Shown here in pieces: positions 51,456-59,012 of a stretch of DNA of 64,000 nt (positions within the stretch are counted from its first letter, which is position 1; every line of letters starts with the position of its first letter). The notes beneath the pieces are model-generated. The model searched no databases. It worked only from the letters and a program-made list of their open reading frames with translations, and was not told the DNA's origin. The DNA lies in NCBI GenBank assembly GCA_020633125.1, contig JACKEH010000007.1, positions 62,001 through 126,000 of the forward strand, read 5' to 3'. Source of the DNA: Sandaracinus sp. Its GTDB lineage: Bacteria > Myxococcota_A > Polyangia > Polyangiales > Houyiibacteriaceae. The position numbers were made by a program, and so were the translations under genes.

Positions 51456-53207
51456 ATGTTCTTGGAAAAGCACCTCGCCTCGGTCGCCGCGGACGTTCTG
51501 CAGAAGGCTCTCTCGCTCGACGAGAGCCCGAACGCGCTCCTGCGTGGCACCCAAGACCCGAAGTTCGGCGACTACCAGGTCAACGGCGTGATCGCGCTCG
51601 CGAAGAAGGCCGGCAAGAACCCGCGTGAGCTCGCGGAGCCCGTGGCGCAGGCGCTCGCCGAGCGTCCCGAGATCGCGAAGGCCGAGGTGGCGGGGCCTGG
51701 CTTCGTGAACCTCACGCTCGACGCGGCGTGGATCGGCGGCGTGCTCTCCTCGATGCTCGGCGACGCCAAGCTCGGCGTGGACCCGGTCGCGAAGAAGGAG
51801 ACCGTCGTGGTCGACTTCTCGAGCCCGAACATCGCCAAGCAGATGCACGTCGGCCACCTGCGCTCGACGATCCTCGGCGCGTCGCTCGTGAAGCTCCTGC
51901 GCTTCGTCGGCCACGAGGTCATCGGCGACAACCACCTCGGCGATTGGGGCACGCAGTTCGGCCTGCTCATCGTCGGCATGCGCGAATACGGCGACGAAGC
52001 CGCGCTCGCGGGCGACGCGCTCGTCGAGCTCGAGCGCGTCTACAAGCTCTCGAGCAAGCGCGCGAAGGAAGACGAAGCGTTCGCGGCCGAAGCACGTGCC
52101 GAGCTCGCCAAGCTGCAACAGGGCGACGCGGACAACCGCGCGATGTGGCAGAAGTTCGTCGCGACGACGCGCACCACGCTCGACCGCATCTACGACCGGC
52201 TCGGCGTGACCTTCGACGAGTGGCTCGGCGAGAGCGCGTACGACGCGAGGCTCGGTGGGGTCGTCGAGCTGTTGCTCGAGAAGGGCCTCGCGCGCGAGGA
52301 CGAAGGCGCGATCTGCGTGTTCTGGAACGAGCTTGCGGAGAAGGGCCTCGAGGTTCCCAAGCGGCTCGCGAAGCAGAAGGAGCCCTTCATCGTTCGCAAG
52401 AAGGACGGCGCGTTCCTCTACTCGACGAGCGACCTCGCGACGATTCAATACCGCCGCGAGCGCTGGAACGCGGACCGGGGCGTGTACGTCGTCGGCACGC
52501 CGCAGTCGCTGCACTTCGAGCAGCTCTTCGCGCTCGCGCACCTGCTCGGCGAGACGATGCGCCTCGAGCACGTCGCGTTCGGCTCGGTGCTCGGCAAGGA
52601 CGGTAGGCCGAAGAAGACGCGCGAAGGTGAGACGGAGACGCTGGCGTCCTTGCTCGACGAGGCCGAAGAGCGTGCGCTGCAGAGCATTCGCGAGAAGGCC
52701 GAAGAAGGCGGCCTGCGCATCCCCGAAGACGAGTGGCCGGCGGCGGCGAAGATCCTCGGCATCGGCGCGGTGAAGTACGCCGACCTGATGCAGAACCGCA
52801 CCACGGACTACCGCTTCGATTGGGACAAGCTCATCAGCTTCAAGGGCAACGCCTCGCCGTACCTGCAGTACATGTACGCGCGTGTTCGTTCGGTGCTGCA
52901 GAAGGGCGACGTCGCCTACGAAGGCTTCGCGTCCACCCTCGCGCCCGAAGAGCCCGCCGAGCTCGCGCTCGCGCGCACGCTCTTGCGTTTCCCGGACGTG
53001 GTCGCGCGCGCCGCCGAAGACTCGACCCCGCACGTGCTCGCGGATCATCTCTTCGCGGTCGCCTCGGAGTTCAGCCGCTTCTGGACCGAGTGCCCCGTGC
53101 TGGAGTCGGAGCAGCGCCAGAGCCGCCTCGGCCTCTGCGTGCTCACGGGTCGTCAGCTCGAGGTGGGTCTGGGGCTCTTGGGCATCGAGGTGATCGAGCG
53201 GATGTGA
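51456..53207 (+). CDS. argS: Arginyl-tRNA synthetase
   Basis: 583 residues. Charges tRNA-Arg with arginine. Class I motifs: 'SPNIAKQMHVGHLRSTI' (HIGH site at HVGH) and, in place of KMSKS, 'LGKDGRPKKTREG' as in other ArgRS. N-terminal Add-1 domain (about 1-95) and C-terminal anticodon domain (about 465-583, 'ASPYLQYMYARVRSVLQKG...LLRFPDVVARAAEDSTPHVLADHLFAVASEFSRFW'). Start at ATG 51456, matching the family length; the longer frame start adds non-homologous residues. Single copy here. Confidence 0.97.
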   Translation: MFLEKHLASVAADVLQKALSLDESPNALLRGTQDPKFGDYQVNGVIALAKKAGKNPRELAEPVAQALAERPEIAKAEVAGPGFVNLTLDAAWIGGVLSSMLGDAKLGVDPVAKKETVVVDFSSPNIAKQMHVGHLRSTILGASLVKLLRFVGHEVIGDNHLGDWGTQFGLLIVGMREYGDEAALAGDALVELERVYKLSSKRAKEDEAFAAEARAELAKLQQGDADNRAMWQKFVATTRTTLDRIYDRLGVTFDEWLGESAYDARLGGVVELLLEKGLAREDEGAICVFWNELAEKGLEVPKRLAKQKEPFIVRKKDGAFLYSTSDLATIQYRRERWNADRGVYVVGTPQSLHFEQLFALAHLLGETMRLEHVAFGSVLGKDGRPKKTREGETETLASLLDEAEERALQSIREKAEEGGLRIPEDEWPAAAKILGIGAVKYADLMQNRTTDYRFDWDKLISFKGNASPYLQYMYARVRSVLQKGDVAYEGFASTLAPEEPAELALARTLLRFPDVVARAAEDSTPHVLADHLFAVASEFSRFWTECPVLESEQRQSRLGLCVLTGRQLEVGLGLLGIEVIERM

Positions 53208-53209
53208 GC

Positions 53210-55450
53210 TCACTCGTTCGGATCGGCCAAGGGCTGGACCGACGGATCCGGATGGCGGGCGAGGCGCCGACGCACGTCGGCGATCGCCGCGTCTCGACGC
53301 TCGGAGGACCAACCGAGCGAGAAGCGCACGCCGAGCCTACCAGCGATCCTCCACGCGACGAAGTCCGAGACGCGTACGTCGCGCGGCGCCTCGAAAGGCT
53401 CGGGGAGGACGACACTGGAGTATCCGTCGGGACGCGCGACGACCACGAAGGTCGAGCCCAAGCTCTGCTCCAACCTCAACCGGGCGACGACCGCCCTCGA
53501 CGCGAGCCCCCGGCGCAACGCGGCTCTCGCGGCATCGAGGTGCGCCGCGAGCGGCCACACGAGGTCGACCCAGGTCGTCGAGTTCGCTCTCCGGAGGTTG
53601 GCGTCGGTCGCCTTCGTGGCATCGAGCGCGCGGAGCCGGCGACTCGCCTCCCGGACGACGCCTGGATGGCGCAGGAGCTCGATCATGCGGGCGATTCGCT
53701 CTTCGCTCCCCCAATCCCAGAGGAAGAGCTCCGGGGTGGCCCGCAGCCAGGTCATGGCGAGATCGGGATCGAGTGGGCCGAAGCGCTCCGCGATCCCATC
53801 TCGGCACGGGCAATCGTCGTCTTCGGCGCACGCTCGCGCGACTGGCACCAACGCGTCGAAGGGCCCACCCGCCCACGCCAGCGCCGAGCCCAGGAGCGAG
53901 CACGCCGCGTCCGAGTCCTCGGCGAACGCGCTGCTCGTGCGCCGTGCGAGGAGCTCGCGTAGCGCGACGTCGCGCTCGGCGCGAATCGATTCGCCAGGAC
54001 TCGGACCACGGCGACCGAGGCTCCACGCGTACGTCGACTCGTGATGTGGGCCACCCGTGGTCAGCCAATCGGCGGCCACGGCCCACTCGCTCGGCGATCG
54101 GTCGTCGTCGAGCAGCACCTGCCATCGACGCTCCAGCGGTGGCGCGTCGCGCCAGCGCTCCCAGTACGCGCGAACGTTGCCCGCGACGACGCGCCGTGAC
54201 TGTGCGTTGGTCAGGTTGCCGCCGGTGCTGCCGAAGTCGAAGAAGTCCTCCCCGAGGATGTTGGCGAGCGCGACGTAACACGCTTCGTAAACGCCGAGGA
54301 CCGTGTAGGACGACGGGGCGAAGTCTCGCCAGAAGTGGACGGCGCGCGTCCAGCGCTCGTCGCGCTCGAGGCATTCGAGGAGCGCCGGCACGGCGGGCTC
54401 GCCGACACGAATCAACGCGTCGACGCGCAGGTCGCGCGAAAGAGCGATGCCTCCCGGTTGCCCCTGCTGCCGGGCGTCGACGTTCTCCAACGACGCGACG
54501 AGCGGCGCGACGAACGACTCGGGCACGGGGCCATCCTCCGGCACCTCGGGGTCGGGGACCGGTCCCGCTTGCGCGCGGCGTTCGAGCTCGACTCGGAACG
54601 CGGAGAGGTTGGTGGAGTGCGGCTCGCCCTCGGCGGGTTCGTTCGTCGTCAGTTCCCTCGACAGGCGCCACGCGACGTCGACCTCGGCACGCGCGATCAC
54701 GTCCAAGCCCTGCATGTAGTGGGTGAGCGCGCGACCGAAGACCAACGATTCGGAGAGCCCGACTCGAACGAGCGCGTCTGAGGTCGCATCCGTCGTCGTC
54801 CGTTCCGCCAAGTCGTGGCGGCCGACGTCCTCGAGTAACGGCCAGGCGACCCAGGGGCACGTTCGGCGCACGTCGGCCCATGCTGCTTGCTCCGCGTCGT
54901 AGTCTTGCCGATCGACTTCTCCCGTCGCGTCCTCCGCCGCTCTCCGCCGACGCTCGATGCGCTCGTGCAGTTCCATCGCGCGGGCACGCATGTCGACGCC
55001 ACGCTCACACTCGACCGCAGGTTCGACCACGGGGCCGAACGCGTGGACCGGCCAAGGCACCCACGAGTCGATCAACGCGAACGCAGGCTCGCCCGGTCGT
55101 CGCGGGAAGACCACGGCACGCGTTCGCTGGGTCTCGGACTCGCCCCAGACGTCGTAGCGAACGATCTCGACGTCGCGAAGCGTCGCGCCTGGCGGAACAC
55201 CGAGCCCGTAGTCTCGCAGGAGCGCTCTCGCTTCGTCGCGCGCAGACCGCGCGCGCCCCTCGGGGACCGAAGGAAGCGGGGAAGGCATCCAAACGACGGT
55301 CGGACAGTCTTCGAGCCGCACCCAGCCGTCGGCTTCCTCGCGCTCGATGCACCGCGGCGCGTCTTCCACGGTCGACGGTGGCGTCGTGACGGGGACGGGA
55401 AGGGGTCCTCCGCACGCGGCGACGACGAGCGCAGCGACGAGCGGTCTCAT
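53210..55450 (-). CDS. Large lipoprotein of unknown function
   Basis: 746 residues from ATG 55450; lipobox VVAAC near residue 12. Mostly alpha-helical with HEAT-like helical repeats in the centre and C-terminus ('DALIRVGEPAVPALLECLERD', 'LRHPGVVREASRRLRALDAT'), and several paired Cys ('CAEDDDCPCRDG'). No catalytic motif. Ends 2 bp from the argS stop (convergent), so argS may lack its own terminator. Seen only as a hypothetical myxobacterial type. Confidence 0.7.
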   Translation of the reverse strand: MRPLVAALVVAACGGPLPVPVTTPPSTVEDAPRCIEREEADGWVRLEDCPTVVWMPSPLPSVPEGRARSARDEARALLRDYGLGVPPGATLRDVEIVRYDVWGESETQRTRAVVFPRRPGEPAFALIDSWVPWPVHAFGPVVEPAVECERGVDMRARAMELHERIERRRRAAEDATGEVDRQDYDAEQAAWADVRRTCPWVAWPLLEDVGRHDLAERTTTDATSDALVRVGLSESLVFGRALTHYMQGLDVIARAEVDVAWRLSRELTTNEPAEGEPHSTNLSAFRVELERRAQAGPVPDPEVPEDGPVPESFVAPLVASLENVDARQQGQPGGIALSRDLRVDALIRVGEPAVPALLECLERDERWTRAVHFWRDFAPSSYTVLGVYEACYVALANILGEDFFDFGSTGGNLTNAQSRRVVAGNVRAYWERWRDAPPLERRWQVLLDDDRSPSEWAVAADWLTTGGPHHESTYAWSLGRRGPSPGESIRAERDVALRELLARRTSSAFAEDSDAACSLLGSALAWAGGPFDALVPVARACAEDDDCPCRDGIAERFGPLDPDLAMTWLRATPELFLWDWGSEERIARMIELLRHPGVVREASRRLRALDATKATDANLRRANSTTWVDLVWPLAAHLDAARAALRRGLASRAVVARLRLEQSLGSTFVVVARPDGYSSVVLPEPFEAPRDVRVSDFVAWRIAGRLGVRFSLGWSSERRDAAIADVRRRLARHPDPSVQPLADPNE

Positions 55451-55534
55451 CCGCGCAGAGTGCCGGTGTCCACACGACGCTGCACCCCCGAACGCTTGAC
55501 GCGAAACCGCGATCAATTTAACCAACGCGTTAAC

Positions 55535-55548
55535 TAACCACATGGTTA
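55535..55548. promoter_or_regulatory. Candidate operator of the SRPBCC/arsR pair
   Basis: Perfect TAACCA-ca-TGGTTA, 18-31 bp upstream of the SRPBCC start and inside an AT-rich promoter stretch (55515-55550). The ArsR protein made by the same operon is the likely binder. Confidence 0.55.
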
Positions 55549-55565
55549 TCAACCGGAGAACGACG

Positions 55566-56045
55566 ATGACGGATACGCGGAACGAGTGGGCGCTGGATCG
55601 CGAGATCGTGATCACACGGGTGTACGACGCGCCGCGGGAGCTCGTCTTCGAGGCTTGGACGAACCCGGAGCACATCGTGCGCTGGTTCGGGCCGAACGGC
55701 TTCGAGGTGACCACGCACGAGATCGATCTTCGGGTCGGAGGACGCTGGCGCTTCGACTTTCGCGGGCCGGACGGGACGCACTACAGCAACCGCATGGTCT
55801 TCGAGAAGATCGAGCGCCCCACCCTGCTCGTGTTCGAGCACGGCTCCGACGTCGACGACGACCCCGGGCGCTTTCGGATGACTGTGACCTTCGACGAGCA
55901 GAGCAACGGCAAGACGGTGGTCACACTTCGCCAGCTGCACCCGACGGCGGAGCAACGCGCGCACGTCATCGGATTCGGCGCGGTCGAGCTCGGGTTTCAG
56001 ACACTCGACAAGCTCGCCGCACACGTCGCGGGGATGCACACGTGA
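55566..56045 (+). CDS. SRPBCC (AHSA1-like) protein
   Basis: 159 residues. START-like fold of the AHSA1/activator-of-Hsp90 group: 'ITRVYDAPRELVFEAWTNPEHIVRWFGPNGF', 'RVGGRWRFDFRGPDG', 'VTFDEQSNGKTVVTLRQLH', 'GFQTLDKLAAHV'. Such proteins bind hydrophobic ligands. I start at ATG 55566 because GGAG lies 7 nt before and the other ATG (55542) is inside the operator palindrome. Overlaps the ArsR gene by 4 nt (GTGA), so the two are one operon, a common pairing. Confidence 0.92.
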   Translation: MTDTRNEWALDREIVITRVYDAPRELVFEAWTNPEHIVRWFGPNGFEVTTHEIDLRVGGRWRFDFRGPDGTHYSNRMVFEKIERPTLLVFEHGSDVDDDPGRFRMTVTFDEQSNGKTVVTLRQLHPTAEQRAHVIGFGAVELGFQTLDKLAAHVAGMHT

Positions 56046-56482
56046 GCGACCCGCTGAGCACGACGTTCGCAGCGCTCGCGGATCCGACGCGCCGCGCGAT
56101 CCTCGCCCGACTCGCGGAAGGTTCGGCCACCGTCAAAGAGCTCTCGGAGCCCTTCGACATCACCGGGCCCGCGATCTCGAAGCACCTGCGCGTGTTGGAG
56201 CGCGCGGGGCTGATCACGCAGGGGCGACGCGCGCAGTGGCGGCCGTGCCAGCTCGAAGCCGCGCCCCTTCGCAAGGTCGCCGATTGGACCGAGACGTATC
56301 GTCGCTTCTGGGAGGCGAGCCTCGATCGTTTGGGCGAGTACCTCGAGGAGCTGCAGGGCGGCGTCGCGAAGGGGCCGACAACGGCCGCCTCGGCCAAGCC
56401 CGCCACCAAGCGTTCGCCTTCGAAACGCGCGCCTCGCACGGCGCCGCGGAAAGCTGCGGGCAAACCGAGGCGATCCCGCTGA
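56042..56482 (+). CDS. ArsR-family regulator
   Basis: 146 residues, GTG start. Winged helix 'LADPTRRAILARLAEGSATVKELSEPFDITGPAISKHLRVLERAGLI' at about 10-58. No metal Cys-box, so it is not an arsenic sensor; it belongs to the subset paired with SRPBCC genes. A basic, Lys/Arg/Ala-rich tail (from about residue 105) is an unusual extension that may add DNA affinity. Probably represses its own operon through the palindrome at 55535. Confidence 0.9.
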   Translation: MSDPLSTTFAALADPTRRAILARLAEGSATVKELSEPFDITGPAISKHLRVLERAGLITQGRRAQWRPCQLEAAPLRKVADWTETYRRFWEASLDRLGEYLEELQGGVAKGPTTAASAKPATKRSPSKRAPRTAPRKAAGKPRRSR

Positions 56483-56559
56483 GCGCGGGATCCCCTGCGC
56501 GACGTCGGGGTCGCCGCCCGGCGCGCGATCGCGCAACGATCACGAAACGGCGCGCCTCA

Positions 56560-56704
56560 GAGCACGAATCAGTTGCACTGATTCATGCTCTTCCTTCGCT
56601 TCGAGGGGCGGCGCGCCCCCTCCCCCGACCGGCAAAGCCGGATCGGGGCCCCCTCCCACCACCGAGCGCCCGGCCACTCGCACGGTTTGCGATCCGTGCA
56701 AGTG
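56560..56704 (-). repeat. Dispersed 3' structured element, copy 3
   Basis: 31-nt hairpin with GTTGC loop (56560-56590), CCCCGA/TCGGGG hairpin (56623-56648) and CACT-GCACGG/CCGTGC-AGTG hairpin (56675-56704), ending 37 nt from the stop of the minus-strand gene at 56741. The GAGC stem and the CCCC stem carry paired base changes relative to copy 1. Confidence 0.75.
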
Positions 56705-56740
56705 GCGGCCGCTCTCCGACACACGGCACGCTCCGAGAGC

Positions 56741-57175
56741 TCAGCGCCCTGCTCGGCTTCGAAGCCGCGCCAACGACGTGGGGCTCAACCAAGACTCGAG
56801 GAACGCGTCGACGCCTTCGCGCCGCAGCCGCTCCACGTCTTCTTGGTGGACGTGCACGTGCGGCAACACCCCCATGTAGTCCGTGCCCGGGCGTGGCGGC
56901 GACCAAGGCTTGGCGAGGAAGAAGACGTTGCCGAGAACCCAGTCGTCGGGCTTCGCGGGGTCGGACCAAGCGAGGAGCCGCTCGCCCAGCTCCGATCCGT
57001 CGCACCACACGAAGCCGTTCGACTCCACGAGGAAGGTCGGAAGGTCTCGTTCGTCACGGCCCGTACGCAGCGAGGCACGCCGCTCGTGCGGCACGGACGC
57101 GAGCCAGCCGTCGAGCGCCGCCTCGGTGTCGAACACGGCGGCGAGGAATCGCGGGCCCAACGCGTAGTGGATCAT
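56741..57175 (-). CDS. Hypothetical protein
   Basis: 144 residues from ATG 57175. Cytoplasmic, no signal. Contains 'WLASVPHERRASLRTGRDERDLPTFLVESNGFVWC' and 'DWVLGNVFFLAKPWSPPRPGTDYMGVLPHVHVHQEDV'. Not recognised. Codon use matches the window. Upstream frame residues are low complexity, so this start is the natural one. Confidence 0.65.
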   Translation of the reverse strand: MIHYALGPRFLAAVFDTEAALDGWLASVPHERRASLRTGRDERDLPTFLVESNGFVWCDGSELGERLLAWSDPAKPDDWVLGNVFFLAKPWSPPRPGTDYMGVLPHVHVHQEDVERLRREGVDAFLESWLSPTSLARLRSRAGR

Positions 57176-57499
57176 GAGGGCCGCGAGGTGCGCACTCGAG
57201 CAGGCGAGGTCAACGCGCGAGGTTCGAACGGGTTCTCCTCGTCGATCGTGGAAGCCCGAGCGTTGCCAAGTGCTGGCCTCCCCGGCGAATGCAGGACGCT
57301 TCGGCCCGGCTGGCACCCAGCCGTTCGCCGCGGCGCGGCGCGTTCGCCCGACCGAAACGTCACGCGGAACGTGACGCGTAACACTCGGCCCGCTGAGCCT
57401 CCGCCGAGCGTCACACACCTCGAAAACCTCGCATTTCACGACAAATCATCGTTGGCACACCGGTCGCAATGGGTTCCTTCAACCGCAACGGAGGACGCC
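57176..57499. other. Promoter region of the AgmX-type gene
   Basis: 324 bp without a CDS. It holds a GGCTGG-cac-CCAGCC hairpin (57309-57323), a CGTCACG-cggaa-CGTGACG inverted repeat (57358-57376) about 124 bp before the downstream start, and AT-richer sequence at 57436-57455 that could be the promoter. Confidence 0.5.
57358..57376. promoter_or_regulatory. Inverted repeat upstream of AgmX-type gene
   Basis: Perfect 7-bp arms CGTCACG and CGTGACG separated by CGGAA. Operator shape; binder unknown. Confidence 0.45.
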
Positions 57500-58780
57500 A
57501 TGACCCAGACCACGAAGACCACCGACCGCCTCGCCACCGACGCCCTCGAGGTCGTCCTGATGTGGGGGCAGAGCCCGCTCTCGCAGCAGCTGCTGACCGA
57601 AGGCTCCGTCACGCTCGGCCCCGAGGGCTGCACCTTCCTGATGCCGGAGGAGCTGCTGAAGTCCTCGTTCGAGCTCGCCTCGTGCGACGAGCGCGGCTGG
57701 ACGCTTCACGACGGCACCGTGCTGGCCAAGGACGAGAGCACGACGCGCAGCTTCGGTGACTTCACGTTCCACCTCCGCGTGGTCGACGCGCCGGAGAGCA
57801 CGCCCCGCGCGGGCGTCCAGGTGGACCGCCAGGCGGCCGGCTTCGTCGGCGCCGTCTTCGGCCTCGCCGCGATCTTCGTCGGCGTCTCGATGCTGCTTCC
57901 GCCGAACGCGGCCGCGCTCACGGCGCGCCTCGACGGCCAGCAAGCGCATCGGCTCCGCGTGCAGCTCGAAGCGCTCGCGACCCCGACGGTCGAAGAGACG
58001 TTCACGAGCGAGGCCGGCGGTGAGAACGGCGCGCACGGTGGCGACGCGGTCGCGAGCCCCGAGGGTGGCGACGGCGAGCCCGGCCCGCGCGAGAACACGG
58101 GCCGCAGCGTGATGCGTCGTGGCACCCGCCCGACGGCGCCGGTCACCGCGCAGACGGTGCACGAGCTCGGCACCTTCGCCGCCGTGCGTGCCTTCGCGCA
58201 GGGCGTCGGCGACGCGGGCTCGCCCTTCGGCGAGGTCGACTCGACGGGCCGCAGCTGGCTCGCGGCGCAAGGTCCGCTCGGCGGCGACGGCTTCCACGGT
58301 GGCCTCCGCATGGACCGAACCGGCGTCGGCACCTGCGAGGGCGAGCGTTGCGGCGAAGGCGCGGTGCGCAGCGGTGACCTGATCGGCCGCCCCGGTGACG
58401 GCGTCCGAGGTCACCGCCCCGGCCCGCTCGGCCCCCGCAACCGTGAAGGCGCCGGCGTGCCCGAGATGCGCCCCGGCCGTCCGGAGGTCCTCGGCGGCCT
58501 CTCGCGCACCGACATCCAGCGCGTCGTGCGCCGCCACAAGCCCGAGGTCGCGTTCTGCTACGAGCAAGCGCTGCAGTCGCGTCCGGACCTCGAAGGTCGC
58601 GTGGTCGTCCGCTTCGTCGTCACCCCCACCGGCACCGTGCAGACCGCGATGGCCTCGGCGGCGGACGGCATGAGCGACCGTGTCGCGAGCTGCGTGTCGG
58701 AGTCGGTGCAGCGCTGGACCTTCCCCACGAGCCCGGGTGTCACGTCGGTCACCTACCCCTTCGTGCTCGCCACCCACTGA
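57500..58780 (+). CDS. AgmX/PglI C-terminal-domain protein
   Basis: 426 residues from ATG 57500, with GGAGG 5 nt before. Layout: cytoplasmic N-terminal region of about 115 residues, one membrane helix ('AAGFVGAVFGLAAIFVGVSMLL' near 113-134), a Gly/Ala/Glu-rich periplasmic linker, and a C-terminal TonB-like AgmX/PglI domain ('SRTDIQRVVRRHKPEVAFCYEQALQSRPDLEGRVVVRFVVTPTGTVQTA...VQRWTFP', about 330-425). In Myxococcus such proteins act in gliding motility machinery or envelope traffic. Assignment to a pathway is inference. Two Cys pairs in the linker (TCEGERCGEG). Confidence 0.88.
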   Translation: MTQTTKTTDRLATDALEVVLMWGQSPLSQQLLTEGSVTLGPEGCTFLMPEELLKSSFELASCDERGWTLHDGTVLAKDESTTRSFGDFTFHLRVVDAPESTPRAGVQVDRQAAGFVGAVFGLAAIFVGVSMLLPPNAAALTARLDGQQAHRLRVQLEALATPTVEETFTSEAGGENGAHGGDAVASPEGGDGEPGPRENTGRSVMRRGTRPTAPVTAQTVHELGTFAAVRAFAQGVGDAGSPFGEVDSTGRSWLAAQGPLGGDGFHGGLRMDRTGVGTCEGERCGEGAVRSGDLIGRPGDGVRGHRPGPLGPRNREGAGVPEMRPGRPEVLGGLSRTDIQRVVRRHKPEVAFCYEQALQSRPDLEGRVVVRFVVTPTGTVQTAMASAADGMSDRVASCVSESVQRWTFPTSPGVTSVTYPFVLATH

Positions 58781-58800
58781 CGACTCGCGCGCGGCTCTCG

Positions 58801-58828
58801 GACGCGGCCTCCTCCACGGGGCCGCGTC
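58801..58828 (+). terminator. Terminator of AgmX-type gene
   Basis: Perfect GACGCGGCC/GGCCGCGTC stem, 9 bp, 20 nt after the stop, then TTCGCGTTCC. Confidence 0.75.
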
Positions 58829-58880
58829 TTCGCGTTCCGTCTCCTCACGTGTCGACGACCGTCGCGCACGAAGACCGAGT

Positions 58881-58914
58881 CGAGGAGCGCGAGCCCTCCC
58901 GCTCGCGCTCCTCG
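58881..58914. other. 13-bp perfect hairpin between convergent genes
   Basis: Stem of 13 bp with arms starting CGAGGAGCGCGAG, loop CCCTCCCG. Lies about 100 bp downstream of the WG-repeat gene stop (minus) and of the AgmX terminator. Probably a second terminator or a protein-binding site. Confidence 0.55.
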
Positions 58915-59012
58915 TTCGGCTCCCCCAAGCACCGCCCGAGCGTTCGGGCGCGGATTCGACGTGGACTGCCGCACGAGCGCGACCCTCCTCGGATCGCCCT
59001 CGAGCGCTGCGC

